Positions 19,509 through 28,474 of a stretch of 64,000 nt of DNA are shown here, one piece after another. Where the stretch lies: positions 186,001 through 250,000 of the forward strand of contig NZ_LR701578.1 in assembly GCF_902498805.1 (NCBI RefSeq). Direction: 5' to 3'. The notes under the pieces are model-generated. The model made no database searches. It saw only the letters and a list, made by a program, of their open reading frames with translations, and was not told where the DNA came from. The position numbers and the translations under genes were made by a program. Source of the DNA: Imperialibacter sp. EC-SDR9 (GTDB lineage Bacteria; Bacteroidota; Bacteroidia; Cytophagales; Cyclobacteriaceae). Position 1 is the stretch's first letter. Each line of letters begins with the position of its first letter.

Positions 19509-20402
19509 CTACTTTCTGTTGGCAATAAAAACACCCGCAAGAATAAGCGCCATGCTTATATAGTGGGTGACAAGTAGTTTTTCTCCGTCCAGAAGACCCC
19601 ATATCACCGCAATGAGGGGTATGATATAAGTGACTGAACTGGTGAACAGGGGTGTTGAAATCTGCACAGTTTTATTGAATATGATCAATGCAATAGCTGT
19701 CCCGACAACGCCGAGAATGCTTATATAGCCAAGGGCCTCCCAGGCCCCTTTCGTATAGATAATTTTTGTGCTGAAGTCGGTGGCGCTTGCCAGAATAACC
19801 AGGGCCAGAGGCAGCACCATAAGCAGCGAAACACTGGTAATTGTCAATGGCTTCAGGTCTCCCAAATACGCCTTGATGATGTTCAGGTTGGTTGCGTACA
19901 TGATGGTAGCAAGCACCACAAAAAGCGCATAAAAATTGAAGCCTGAGATACGGCCATCGCTCCCGGCAAAAATCAAAAGTACCGTACCCACAAAGCCAAT
20001 AGCAATGCCAATAGCGTTCCTTCTGGTGAAAGTGGAGCTAAAAAACCAGCTCCCTATCAAAATGGTAAAAAGCGGCGTAAGTGCGTTGAGCGACCCTGCC
20101 AGCCCGCTATCGAGATGCGTTTGAGCAAGGGCAAATAAAAAAGCAGGCCCGAAACTTCCTACAAAACCAGCAAGAAGAAGAATCTGCCAGTTCCGCTTCG
20201 AAAGTTTGCCAATACGGCTTACTGCCACCGGCGAAAGAAACAAGCCCGCTGTCACTATCCGAAGGGCACCAAGTTCCAATGGAGAATAGACTTCGAGACC
20301 TCTTTTTATCAGAATAAAACTGCTACCCCAAATGAAGGAAAGTGTAATCAATAAAAGCCATGCGAGTGCTTTGTCACTCATCTGGCTGGCTGGCTTGCTC
20401 AT
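19509..20402 (-). CDS. EamA/DMT family transporter
   Basis: This 297-residue protein has ten membrane segments in two EamA repeats (about residues 13-145 and 155-295). The start of repeat one, FIWGSSFILIKRGLEVYSP, is typical of the drug/metabolite transporter superfamily. Such proteins usually export amino acids or metabolites; the substrate is unknown. It lies directly downstream of dusB on the same strand with 5 bases between, so both are probably co-transcribed. It converges with the DASS gene with only 5 bases between stop codons. Confidence 0.9.
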   Translation of the reverse strand: MSKPASQMSDKALAWLLLITLSFIWGSSFILIKRGLEVYSPLELGALRIVTAGLFLSPVAVSRIGKLSKRNWQILLLAGFVGSFGPAFLFALAQTHLDSGLAGSLNALTPLFTILIGSWFFSSTFTRRNAIGIAIGFVGTVLLIFAGSDGRISGFNFYALFVVLATIMYATNLNIIKAYLGDLKPLTITSVSLLMVLPLALVILASATDFSTKIIYTKGAWEALGYISILGVVGTAIALIIFNKTVQISTPLFTSSVTYIIPLIAVIWGLLDGEKLLVTHYISMALILAGVFIANRK

Positions 20403-20407
20403 ATTGT

Positions 20408-21403
20408 CTATGCCTCCACGAAAGCGTTCATGAATTCCTGCTCCATTTCACAAAGCAGTTCATCAACCTGTTCATAGGCGTCGAACTCTACAAGCTTTTG
20501 CCTGTAGGGCTTTATGTTGGGGATGTTTCTAAAATAACTGGTGTAGTGCCTGCGCATTTCCAGAATGCCGGTCTTCTCACCCTTCCATTCAACAGAGAAC
20601 TTAAGGTGCTTTCTGGCCACCTCTATTCTTTGCTTCATGCTCGGCGCTGCCAGCTTTTCTCCGGTTTTCATGAAATGTTTGATCTCATTAAAAATCCATG
20701 GATAGCCAATTGCTGCCCTTCCTATCATGATGCCGTCTACTCCATACTTGTTCTTGTATTCAAGCGCCTTTTCCGGAGTGTCAATGTCGCCATTGCCAAA
20801 GATCGGTATCTGTATCCTGGGGTTTTCCTTCACTTTTCTGATCAGTGTCCAGTCGGCCTCACCCTTGTAGAGCTGCGCTCTGGTTCGACCATGTATGCTC
20901 AGGGCTTTTATCCCTACGTCCTGAAGTCGTTCTGCTACCTCTTCTATGTTGATGCTGCTGTCATCCCAGCCAAGCCTGGTTTTTACTGTCACTGGCAAGC
21001 TGGTAGACTTCACCACTGCCTGAGTCAGCCTGACCATCAACGGAATATCCCGCAGCACCCCGGCACCCGCACCTTTGCAGACCACTTTCTTCACCGGACA
21101 ACCATAGTTGATATCCAAAATATCGGGCTGGGTGGCATCTACTATTCTTGCCGACATCGCCATGGCCTCCTCGTCGCCACCAAAAATCTGAATACCAATA
21201 GGTTTTTCGTAAGGAAAAATATCGAGCTTCTTGCGGCTTTTTATGGCGTCACGGATGAGGCCTTCGCTGCTGATAAACTCGGTGTACATCAGGTCAGCGC
21301 CGTTGTCTTTGCACACTGCACGGAACGGGGGATCACTTACATCCTCCATGGGTGCGAGCAAAAGCGGGAATTCTCCCAGTTCTATGTTACCTATTTTTAC
21401 CAC
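20408..21403 (-). CDS. dusB: tRNA-dihydrouridine synthase (DusB family)
   Basis: This FMN enzyme reduces specific uridines to dihydrouridine in the tRNA D-loop. The FMN-binding opening LLLAPMEDVSDPPFRAVC, the catalytic cysteine in NYGCPVKKVVCKGAGAG, and HGRTRAQLYKG are all present. I place the start at the GTG at 21403, which gives 331 residues, the usual length, with AAAGG about 9 bases ahead. The frame continues upstream to a TTG at 21469, but that would overlap the divergent CPBP gene and add 22 residues unlike the family. Confidence 0.92.
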   Translation of the reverse strand: MVKIGNIELGEFPLLLAPMEDVSDPPFRAVCKDNGADLMYTEFISSEGLIRDAIKSRKKLDIFPYEKPIGIQIFGGDEEAMAMSARIVDATQPDILDINYGCPVKKVVCKGAGAGVLRDIPLMVRLTQAVVKSTSLPVTVKTRLGWDDSSINIEEVAERLQDVGIKALSIHGRTRAQLYKGEADWTLIRKVKENPRIQIPIFGNGDIDTPEKALEYKNKYGVDGIMIGRAAIGYPWIFNEIKHFMKTGEKLAAPSMKQRIEVARKHLKFSVEWKGEKTGILEMRRHYTSYFRNIPNIKPYRQKLVEFDAYEQVDELLCEMEQEFMNAFVEA

Positions 21404-21463
21404 CGTATGTCTACCTTTAGGGCCGAATGTGACCAGTTGTGTTACATCAGCTAATCTAACAAG

Positions 21464-22405
21464 ATGCAAAAGTACAATAGTTTCCTTGAAATCAGAGATT
21501 TGAAGGGGCCGGGGCTTGGCCTGCTTCAGCTGGTTTTATTTTGTTTTGGTGGAATGATCGTGTTTCAGATAATTTCCGTGATGCCGCTGATGCTGCTTTT
21601 TAATACGGGGTTTGAAGGAACAATGAGGCTCCTGACGGACATGGGCGACCCACGATCCAAAGTGGCGCTGTACACCACCCAGGCTGTGGGATCGCTCGGA
21701 GCGTTTATCCTGGTGCCCCTGTTCTACATCAAACTCTATCAAGGCACAAAAGTGAGCACCTATTTTTCCGTTGACACCCGAAATTGGCAACCATTGATTT
21801 ATGTCACCCTGATCACTTTCTGTTTCATGGTTGTCAACAGTCTTTTCATAGAATGGAACCTCAACCTGAAGTTTCCGGAGTTTATGAGTGGCTTTGAGCA
21901 ATGGGCGCAGGCGAAAGAGGAGCAACTTAAAGTGATTACCGACTACCTGACTGACTTTTCAGGTTTTGGCGAACTACTGGTTGCATTACTTGTTGTGGCC
22001 ATTATACCCGGCATTGGTGAAGAGCTGCTTTTCAGAGGTCTCATCCAAACCCGACTTCAGCAACTCACACGCAATCCACATATCGCCATTTGGGTAGCAG
22101 CTATTTTCTTCAGTGCATTTCATTTTCAGTTCTATGGCTTCGTTCCCCGGATGCTCCTGGGTGCCCTTTTTGGCTACATTTTCTACTGGTCGGGCAGTCT
22201 GGTGCTAGCCATGGTGGCGCACTTCTTTAACAACGGGTTTAGCCTGGTGATGCTTTACCTGTACAAAAATGACCTGGTCGGGTTCAACATCGACGATACA
22301 GAGACGGTGCCTTTGGAAACAGTAGGGTTTTTCTTTATTATTGGTGCTGCCCTCACTTACCTCTTTATTAAGTTTCACAGGAACCTGGAAAACGCTGATG
22401 GATAA
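21464..22405 (+). CDS. CPBP family intramembrane metalloprotease
   Basis: This is a 313-residue membrane protein of the CAAX protease/bacteriocin-processing (CPBP, ABI) family. About eight membrane segments are present. The three active-site motifs are visible: EELLFRG (about 185-191), FHFQ with the second-helix His (about 220) and HFFNNG (about 256). All catalytic Glu/His positions are intact, so it should be an active protease; the substrate is unknown. The DUF2007 gene starts inside its last codons (8-base overlap), so it heads a coupled CPBP-DUF2007-cdsA run. Confidence 0.9.
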   Translation: MQKYNSFLEIRDLKGPGLGLLQLVLFCFGGMIVFQIISVMPLMLLFNTGFEGTMRLLTDMGDPRSKVALYTTQAVGSLGAFILVPLFYIKLYQGTKVSTYFSVDTRNWQPLIYVTLITFCFMVVNSLFIEWNLNLKFPEFMSGFEQWAQAKEEQLKVITDYLTDFSGFGELLVALLVVAIIPGIGEELLFRGLIQTRLQQLTRNPHIAIWVAAIFFSAFHFQFYGFVPRMLLGALFGYIFYWSGSLVLAMVAHFFNNGFSLVMLYLYKNDLVGFNIDDTETVPLETVGFFFIIGAALTYLFIKFHRNLENADG

Positions 22406-22604
22406 CTGGCAAAAGGTGTTTACAAATAACCAACAACACAAAGCGGAAATTGTGAAGGCAGTGTTAGAGGAAAATGATATTTCCGCTGTGGTAGTTAGTA
22501 AAAAGGATTCTCTCTATCAGTTGGGCAACTATGAGGTGTATGTTTCATCTGAGAATGTCCTCAGCGCTGTGAAAATGATCAACGATGACATCCATTTTGA
22601 ATAG
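22398..22604 (+). CDS. DUF2007 family small protein
   Basis: This is a small cytoplasmic protein of 68 residues from the ATG at 22398, which overlaps the upstream stop by 8 bases (translation coupling). The pattern is typical of DUF2007 (putative signal-transducing proteins): WQKVFTNNQQHKAEIVKAVLEENDI, then YEVYVSSENVLSAVKMI. That family has a ferredoxin-like fold and is often fused or next to metabolic genes. Its role is unknown. The next gene, cdsA, starts 20 bases before its end. Confidence 0.8.
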   Translation: MDNWQKVFTNNQQHKAEIVKAVLEENDISAVVVSKKDSLYQLGNYEVYVSSENVLSAVKMINDDIHFE

Positions 22605-23415
22605 GTTCAACAACCTAACCCAAAGAATTATTGCCGCAGTCATAGGAGCCCCCATCTTGCTCTTCCTGATTATTTACAGCCCCTACACCTATTTTGCCAT
22701 TTTTTTCATTCTGACTCTTCTCACCCAAATGGAGTTTTATAATCTGGTGCGGCTTCACGGCATTTTGCCGTTGCGCTTCCTGGGTTGCTTTATTGGGGCG
22801 ATTATATTTTGTCTCACCTTCTTTGTTGAAACTGGAGAGATTGACGGTAAATACGCCTTTCTCGTTTTTCCTTTGCTGGCCACCATCTTTTTTATCAAGC
22901 TCTATAAAAAGAACGAAAAGAACCCATTTACCAATATTGGTTTTACCTTTCTCGGAATTATCTACGTGGCGGTTCCTTTTGCTCTCCTTAACTTTATTGC
23001 CTTCTCAAGAGGGGAGTATCATTGGGAGATAATAGTCGGCCTGCTGCTGATACTTTGGGCAAGCGATACCGGTGCCTACTTTGCAGGTGTCAACTTCGGC
23101 AAAACCAAGCTCTTCGAAAGAGTGTCTCCAAAAAAGTCCTGGGAAGGCAGCGTGGGTGGTGCCCTAACTTCCCTGGCTATGGCTTATGGCCTTTCGATGT
23201 TCTTTACTGTATTGCCCCTCTGGGAGTGGCTGTCCGTTTCAGTCATCATCATCGTCGCCGGAACCTATGGCGACCTGGTGGAGTCTCTTTTCAAAAGAAG
23301 CATGGAAATCAAAGATTCGGGGAAAAGTATTCCGGGTCATGGAGGGTTTTTGGATCGATTTGATGGTTTGCTGCTTTCTGTCCCTTTTATTATCGTTTTC
23401 CTAAGGCTTCTTTGA
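22585..23415 (+). CDS. cdsA: Phosphatidate cytidylyltransferase
   Basis: CdsA makes CDP-diacylglycerol from phosphatidate and CTP, the common precursor of bacterial phospholipids. The 276 residues carry about eight membrane segments. The C-terminal family signature is complete: SLFKRSMEIKDSGKSIPGHG followed by GFLDRFD (about residues 235-260). The gene overlaps DUF2007 by 20 bases. Its product is used by phosphatidylserine synthase; the decarboxylase gene psd lies 1.4 kb downstream, separated by glutamate dehydrogenase. Confidence 0.95.
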   Translation: MTSILNRFNNLTQRIIAAVIGAPILLFLIIYSPYTYFAIFFILTLLTQMEFYNLVRLHGILPLRFLGCFIGAIIFCLTFFVETGEIDGKYAFLVFPLLATIFFIKLYKKNEKNPFTNIGFTFLGIIYVAVPFALLNFIAFSRGEYHWEIIVGLLLILWASDTGAYFAGVNFGKTKLFERVSPKKSWEGSVGGALTSLAMAYGLSMFFTVLPLWEWLSVSVIIIVAGTYGDLVESLFKRSMEIKDSGKSIPGHGGFLDRFDGLLLSVPFIIVFLRLL

Positions 23416-23514
23416 TTTTACCAGCGTGCTAAGCCAGCATTCTACAGATAGTTGACGTCTTTGCTAAAAAATGTACATTTCAGCTTTTTTGAGCAAACTT
23501 TCTATTGCTTTTAG

Positions 23515-23522
23515 TAGCTTTG
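23515..23522 (+). promoter_or_regulatory. Possible promoter -7 element ahead of glutamate dehydrogenase
   Basis: TAGCTTTG fits the Bacteroidota -7 consensus TAnnTTTG exactly and stands 36 bases before the gdh start. The nearest upstream TTG is at 23489-23491, 23 bases away, which is somewhat far. The call is weak but would mean gdh is expressed apart from cdsA. Confidence 0.35.
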
Positions 23523-23558
23523 CCACCGAATACAACACATTAACCCTATTATATTTTT

Positions 23559-24833
23559 ATGGCTTACATAGAACCGGCACCGATAAAGGATAAAGAAAAT
23601 CCTTTCGAATCGATGATGTCCAGGTTTGACATTGCAGCAAAATGTCTTGGACTGGATGATGAGGTGTACAACGTGCTGAAGTCACCCGTTAAGCAGGTAA
23701 TAGTGAACCTTCCTATTACCATGGATGATGGCAGCGTACAAGTGTTTGAAGGCTATCGGGTAATTCACTCCAACATTCTGGGCCCGTCCAAAGGTGGCAT
23801 CCGCTACGACATGGACGTTCACCTGGATGAAGTAAAAGCATTGGCCGCCTGGATGACATGGAAATGCGCCGTGGTGGACATTCCCTATGGTGGTGCCAAA
23901 GGCGGCATCATCTGCAATCCACGCAATATGTCGCCAGGTGAAATCGAACGATTGACCAGGGCCTATACGGGTGCACTTGTCGAAATCTTCGGCCCTGACA
24001 GAGACATTCCCGCCCCCGACATGGGTACCGGTCCTCGTGAAATGGCCTGGTTGATGGACGAATACTCCCGTGCTCAGGGCATGACTGTGAATGCGGTTGT
24101 TACGGGCAAGCCTCTCGTTTTGGGTGGTTCTTTAGGCCGCACTGAAGCTACCGGTCGTGGGGTAATGATTACTGCGCTGGCAGCAATGGAGAAATTGAAA
24201 ATCAATCCCTACCATGCGAAAGTAGCCGTGCAGGGGTTTGGCAACGTAGGATCATGGGCTGCTACACTTCTGGAAGAAAGAGGTGCCTCAGTCGTTGCTG
24301 TGAGCGATATTTCCGGAGCCTATTACAACGACAACGGAATTGACATTAACAAAGCCATAGAGTATCGGAATGCCAACAACGGCTCACTTGAAGGCTTCAA
24401 AGGTGCCGAAAAAATTGCAGGCGACGACCTGCTCACCCTTAACCTCGATGTTTTGGTGCCAGCAGCAAAAGAAGACGTGATTACCGTGCACAACGCAGAC
24501 CAGATAAAAGCGAAGCTGATTGTGGAAGGCGCCAATGGGCCAACTTCAGCCAAAGCCGATGCTTTGTTGAATGACAAGGGTATCATGGCTGTGCCTGACA
24601 TCCTGGCCAACGCTGGTGGGGTAACTGTATCCTACTTCGAGTGGGTGCAAAACCGCCTCGGCTATAAGTGGACCGCCGACAGAGTAAGCCGTCGCTCCGA
24701 CAGGATCATGAAGGATGCGTTCAACAACGTATTCAAAACGTCTCAGGAGTATAACGTTTCTTTAAGGATTGCCGCTTATATTGTAGCCATCGATAAAGTA
24801 GCCAAAACTTATAAATTCAGAGGTAGATTCTAG
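23559..24833 (+). CDS. Glutamate dehydrogenase (Glu/Leu/Phe/Val dehydrogenase family)
   Basis: This 424-residue enzyme reversibly deaminates glutamate to 2-oxoglutarate. The substrate-binding segment GGIRYDMDVHLDEVKALAAWM and the catalytic-lysine region VDIPYGGAKGG (about 105-115) are intact. The Rossmann domain has VQGFGNVGSWAA (about 226-237). The length and GRTEATGRG motif suit the hexameric GdhA of the NAD-type found in Bacteroidota and archaea; the coenzyme is not certain. A 142-base gap with a possible promoter separates it from cdsA. psd follows after 4 bases, so it may be read with it. With the proline-pathway dehydrogenase at 57.8 kb it could feed proline nitrogen into the TCA cycle. 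Confidence 0.93.
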   Translation: MAYIEPAPIKDKENPFESMMSRFDIAAKCLGLDDEVYNVLKSPVKQVIVNLPITMDDGSVQVFEGYRVIHSNILGPSKGGIRYDMDVHLDEVKALAAWMTWKCAVVDIPYGGAKGGIICNPRNMSPGEIERLTRAYTGALVEIFGPDRDIPAPDMGTGPREMAWLMDEYSRAQGMTVNAVVTGKPLVLGGSLGRTEATGRGVMITALAAMEKLKINPYHAKVAVQGFGNVGSWAATLLEERGASVVAVSDISGAYYNDNGIDINKAIEYRNANNGSLEGFKGAEKIAGDDLLTLNLDVLVPAAKEDVITVHNADQIKAKLIVEGANGPTSAKADALLNDKGIMAVPDILANAGGVTVSYFEWVQNRLGYKWTADRVSRRSDRIMKDAFNNVFKTSQEYNVSLRIAAYIVAIDKVAKTYKFRGRF

Positions 24834-24837
24834 GAAG

Positions 24838-25494
24838 ATGACCATACACAAAGAAGGTAGAACATTATTGCTGGTAATGGCGATTATTTTCATCGGCTTG
24901 AACTACGTAGTTTTCAACTATGTGTCTGCGGCTCTTATCCAGAGTCTGGTGCTTGCGGCCAGCATGGTGATCTACCTTCTTTTTCTTCAGTTTTTCAGGC
25001 TTCCAAAATGTGTGACTCCAGAAGACCCTAAAGCTGTTTACGCACCGGCTGAAGGAAAAGTGGTAGTGATTGAAAAAACCACCGAGGACGAGTGCCTGAA
25101 AGACGAACGCATACAGATCTCTATTTTTATGTCACCTTTAAACGTGCATGTTAACAGGGCACCGATAAAAGGTAAGGTCAGTTTCTTCAAGTACCATCCT
25201 GGCAAATACCTTGTTGCCTGGCACCCTAAATCAAGCACAGAGAACGAAAGAACTACCGTGGTGATGGAAAATGACAAAGGAGTGAAAGTCCTCTTTCGGC
25301 AGATAGCCGGAGCAGTAGCCCGCCGCATCAAGTGGTATGTGAAAGAGGGCGACCTATTGGCCCAGGGCGAGGAATTCGGCTTCATCAAATTCGGCTCCAG
25401 AGTTGACGTTTTTTTACCCCTTGATGCAAAAATTGAAGTCAACATCAACGACAAAACTACTGGCGGCAAAACGGTGATTGCCAGGCTGGCCTAA
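24838..25494 (+). CDS. psd: Phosphatidylserine decarboxylase proenzyme
   Basis: Psd decarboxylates phosphatidylserine to phosphatidylethanolamine at the membrane. The 218 residues match the short family type. Two N-terminal membrane segments lie at about 10-30 and 32-50. The self-cleavage site that creates the pyruvoyl group is in FIKFGSRVDVF, with Ser 187 as the residue converted. Other family motifs are FMSPLNVHVNRAP and GAVARRI. It starts 4 bases after gdh, an unusual partner, whereas cdsA would be the expected neighbour. Confidence 0.94.
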   Translation: MTIHKEGRTLLLVMAIIFIGLNYVVFNYVSAALIQSLVLAASMVIYLLFLQFFRLPKCVTPEDPKAVYAPAEGKVVVIEKTTEDECLKDERIQISIFMSPLNVHVNRAPIKGKVSFFKYHPGKYLVAWHPKSSTENERTTVVMENDKGVKVLFRQIAGAVARRIKWYVKEGDLLAQGEEFGFIKFGSRVDVFLPLDAKIEVNINDKTTGGKTVIARLA

Positions 25495-25568
25495 AGCATT
25501 CGCTTCCACAAAGGTGGTTTAGTGAAAAGAAATTTATATCTTTTCATAAAAACCAACCCTTACATACT

Positions 25569-26051
25569 ATGTCATCTACTAATTATGCTGGATTTTGGCT
25601 GCGATTTGTAGCCTACATTATCGACTATATAATTGTTTATGTAGCTCAATCTTTCGTTTTACTACCAATTTTTGCAGCTTTGGGCTTTGGCTTTGCCACC
25701 ACGCCCGGCTTATTTGATGACTCGATGAGCACAGAAGAGGCCGTGGGTATGATAGCTGCTTTTGCTAGCGTCATGAGCGTCACTATTTTCATCACGTTTG
25801 CTATTCAAGTGCTCTACTTCTCCTTAATGGAATCGAGTAAAAGCCAAGCCACTGTTGGTAAAATTGCACTCGGCCTGAAAGTTACGGACGCTGACGGCAA
25901 CAAACTCGATTTTGGAAAAGCCCTGCTCCGGAACCTGGGTAAGATTGTTTCTTCAATGATCCTGGGCATCGGGTACATCATGGCGGGCTTTACTGAAAAG
26001 AAACAAGCGCTTCACGACATGATTGCCAGCACGTTGGTAGTTAAGAAGTAA
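25569..26051 (+). CDS. RDD family membrane protein
   Basis: This is a 160-residue membrane protein. The first membrane helix carries the family Arg and Asp (FWLRFVAYIIDYII), and the later KIALGLKVTDADGNKLDFGKALLRNLGK is the usual conserved loop. Three to four membrane segments are predicted. RDD proteins have been linked to transport or stress, but no precise role is known here. Its last 11 bases overlap the convergent fRMsr gene. Confidence 0.9.
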   Translation: MSSTNYAGFWLRFVAYIIDYIIVYVAQSFVLLPIFAALGFGFATTPGLFDDSMSTEEAVGMIAAFASVMSVTIFITFAIQVLYFSLMESSKSQATVGKIALGLKVTDADGNKLDFGKALLRNLGKIVSSMILGIGYIMAGFTEKKQALHDMIASTLVVKK

Positions 26052-26523
26052 TTTGAAGCATGTCAATGATTTGTTCGAGGTAGCGCTGGTCTACCTCGTC
26101 AAACTCATTGAGTTTATCGCTGTCCACATCAAGAACGCCAAGCACTTTCCCATTTCTTATTATCGGTAGCACAATCTCAGATTTAGAGTCGCTACTGCAG
26201 GCTATGTGTCCAGGAAATTGCTCGACGTCAGGCACAATAAAAGTCCTGGCCTCTTTCCATGAAGAGCCGCAAACACCTTTACCCAGGTTGATTCTGGTGC
26301 AGGCAATCGGCCCCTGGAACGGCCCAAGCACCAGCTGGTCTTCTTTGATGATATAAAAACCAACCCAAAAAAAGCCCATCCCATACTTCAGAGCCGCCGC
26401 AATATTGGCCAGGTTAGCTGTCAGGTCAGGCTCACCAGCAATCAACGCTTCAACCTGAGGCACAAGCGATTCGTATTTATCTTGTTTAGTCGCTTCCTGC
26501 GGAATAAAAAGAGTTTCAGCCAT
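26041..26523 (-). CDS. Free methionine-(R)-sulfoxide reductase, GAF domain
   Basis: This 160-residue cytosolic GAF-domain enzyme reduces free methionine-R-sulfoxide. The three catalytic or resolving cysteines are at residues 75, 85 and 109, with spacings of 10 and 24 that are the same as in E. coli fRMsr (Cys 84, 94, 118). The surrounding stretches GPIACTRINLGKGVCG and PGHIACSSDSKSEIVLP are characteristic. It starts in the sequence TAATG shared with the end of ribD, so translation is coupled to ribD. Confidence 0.94.
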   Translation of the reverse strand: MAETLFIPQEATKQDKYESLVPQVEALIAGEPDLTANLANIAAALKYGMGFFWVGFYIIKEDQLVLGPFQGPIACTRINLGKGVCGSSWKEARTFIVPDVEQFPGHIACSSDSKSEIVLPIIRNGKVLGVLDVDSDKLNEFDEVDQRYLEQIIDMLQITS

Positions 26524-27569
26524 TAGTCTCTTGTGTAAATAATCAATGTATCGCCCAAAATATCTTCTTTACTCAAAATTGTGCCTCCACAAGCCGGAGC
26601 CTTTATGCCCGTGGTAAATGTCATGGGCGCATAAAAAACCCTGGCCTCGTCCCAAAGGTTCATTTCTATAAACGATTCCAGCGTTTTGGCTCCTCCCTCT
26701 ATAATCACCGATCGGATATTTTTCCTATGCAAATCAGCCAGCACCTCCGATAAGTAGTGATGTGCGTCGACCTTTACAAGCTCAAGGTTAGCCTCCAGCG
26801 ACTCTCGTATGGTTGTGTAGATGATCGTCGAAACTGAGCCATCTAGCACATGGTAGTTACCATCCAACTCATCGCCAGGATCCAGCACTACCCGCACAGG
26901 ATTATTGCCTGGCCAATCCCTTGCGGTCAGCTGAGGGTTGTCATATGCCACAGTATTGCTCCCCACCAAAATGGCATCTTCCTCCGTGCGCCATTTATGC
27001 ACCAGCTTTCTCGAATAGGCATTGCTGATCCATTTTGAGTCGTGGTTTTCCCGGGCAACAAAGCCGTCCATAGTTTGAGCCCATTTCAGGATGATGTAGG
27101 GCCTGTGATCCTTCATGGCCGTTAAAAACCGCCGGTTCAGCCACGTAGTCTCCTCAGCCAGCAATCCCACTTGCACTTCGATACCAGCCTGTTTCAGTCT
27201 GGTGATGCCCTGCCCAGCCACCTGTGGATTGGGGTCTACAACCGCCACCATCACCTTTGTCACTTTTTTTTCTATTAAAAGATCAGCACAGGGTGGTGTT
27301 TTACCAAAATGGGAGCAAGGCTCAAGTGTGACATACACAGTAGCGCCTTTAAGCTGCTCAGGGTCTTTTACCGCATTCACAGCGTTTACTTCGGCATGCC
27401 CCTCTCCATATTTGCGGTGCCAGCCTTCCCCAATGACCAGGCCGTCTTTCACTATCACGCAGCCAACCAGTGGATTAGGGCTTACACTGCCCAAACCCAT
27501 CTGCGCCAGTTCAATAGCCCGCCGCATGAATACCTGGTGTTGTTCCAAATCAATTGCCATTTGCCTCAT
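26523..27569 (-). CDS. ribD: Bifunctional pyrimidine deaminase/reductase RibD
   Basis: RibD carries out the second and third steps of riboflavin synthesis. Residues about 1-150 form the zinc-dependent deaminase, with GEGHAEVNAV (zinc His and catalytic Glu) and EPCSHFGKTPPCADL (two zinc Cys). Residues about 155-348 form the reductase domain, starting at RPYIILKWAQTMDGFVA. The 348 residues are the normal length. It overlaps the downstream fRMsr start (TAATG). It is divergent from prmC with only 38 bases between the starts. No FMN riboswitch is seen ahead. Confidence 0.94.
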   Translation of the reverse strand: MRQMAIDLEQHQVFMRRAIELAQMGLGSVSPNPLVGCVIVKDGLVIGEGWHRKYGEGHAEVNAVNAVKDPEQLKGATVYVTLEPCSHFGKTPPCADLLIEKKVTKVMVAVVDPNPQVAGQGITRLKQAGIEVQVGLLAEETTWLNRRFLTAMKDHRPYIILKWAQTMDGFVARENHDSKWISNAYSRKLVHKWRTEEDAILVGSNTVAYDNPQLTARDWPGNNPVRVVLDPGDELDGNYHVLDGSVSTIIYTTIRESLEANLELVKVDAHHYLSEVLADLHRKNIRSVIIEGGAKTLESFIEMNLWDEARVFYAPMTFTTGIKAPACGGTILSKEDILGDTLIIYTRD

Positions 27570-27607
27570 AAATTTGATATAAATTGTGAGACAAAAAAAT
27601 TATTGCT

Positions 27608-28474
27608 TTGCCTATCCCTTCTATTACTTCTGCAGACAAACTATTCACCGAGGTGGCCAATCAACTGATACCCTTATATGAGGTCAATGAAGCGCAAAGT
27701 ATCACCGACTACCTGCTGGAAGGAGCTTTAGGAATAACTGGTAAAGAAAGGCTGGCTAAAAAACCACTGGAGGTGTCGGACTTCGATCTCGACGTGCTTG
27801 AAGAAGCAGTTAAAAGGCTCAAAAATCAAGAGCCGGTGCAACATGTGGTGGGCTACGGGTGGTTTTATGGCAGAAAATTTCAGGTGAACAAAAACGTGCT
27901 AATTCCACGCCCCGAGACAGAGGAACTGGTGCACTGGATTGCCAATTCTCACAAGAGCGGCAGTGATTTGAATCTACTCGACATAGGCAGCGGCAGTGGG
28001 TGCATTCCAATCACAATCAGCTTGGAAGCGCCAGGCCTCCAATGCGAAGGATGGGATATTTCGGAGGTCGCTTTAGAAATCGCCAGGGAGAATGCTATTA
28101 AGCTAGAAGCCAACGTGCTTTTTAAACGAGCCAATATCCTTGAAGCAACGATTGATGATGAAACTTTCGACGTCATCGTTAGCAACCCCCCTTACGTGAG
28201 GGATTCAGAAAAGCCTTTAATGAGCAAAAACGTGTTGGCATTTGATCCCAGCCTGGCCCTGTTTGTCGGCGACAATGATCCGCTTATTTTTTACAAAAGA
28301 ATTGCAACGCTGGCCAAAACAGGCTTGAAACAGGAAGGCTGGCTCTACTTCGAGATCAACGAAGCCTTTGGCCCGGAAATGAAAGATTTGCTCGATTCAT
28401 TGGGTTACTCCCAAATCGAACTGCGGCAGGACATCAATGGCAAAGACAGGATGGTCAGAGGACGGGTCGGCTAA
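27608..28474 (+). CDS. prmC: Peptide chain release factor N5-glutamine methyltransferase
   Basis: PrmC methylates the GGQ glutamine of release factors RF1 and RF2. It is 288 residues long, with an N-terminal helical domain (about 1-85) and a SAM-binding Rossmann domain with LLDIGSGSGCIPI (about 118-130). The catalytic NPPY motif lies in VIVSNPPYVRDSE. The only usable start is the TTG at 27608 (MPIPSITSADKLF); no in-frame ATG lies nearby. Its stop overlaps by 4 bases the end of the convergent TPK-like gene. Confidence 0.93.
   Translation: MPIPSITSADKLFTEVANQLIPLYEVNEAQSITDYLLEGALGITGKERLAKKPLEVSDFDLDVLEEAVKRLKNQEPVQHVVGYGWFYGRKFQVNKNVLIPRPETEELVHWIANSHKSGSDLNLLDIGSGSGCIPITISLEAPGLQCEGWDISEVALEIARENAIKLEANVLFKRANILEATIDDETFDVIVSNPPYVRDSEKPLMSKNVLAFDPSLALFVGDNDPLIFYKRIATLAKTGLKQEGWLYFEINEAFGPEMKDLLDSLGYSQIELRQDINGKDRMVRGRVG

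Noticed and set aside
20360-21454. Long open frame (364 codons) on the plus strand
   Set aside because: It runs opposite to dusB, whose FMN and catalytic-Cys motifs are clear; the antisense translation has no recognisable motif and a Cys/His/Phe-rich composition.
27570-27607. FMN riboswitch ahead of ribD
   Set aside because: The gap to prmC has 38 bases, too short for an RFN element, and no conserved parts are seen.
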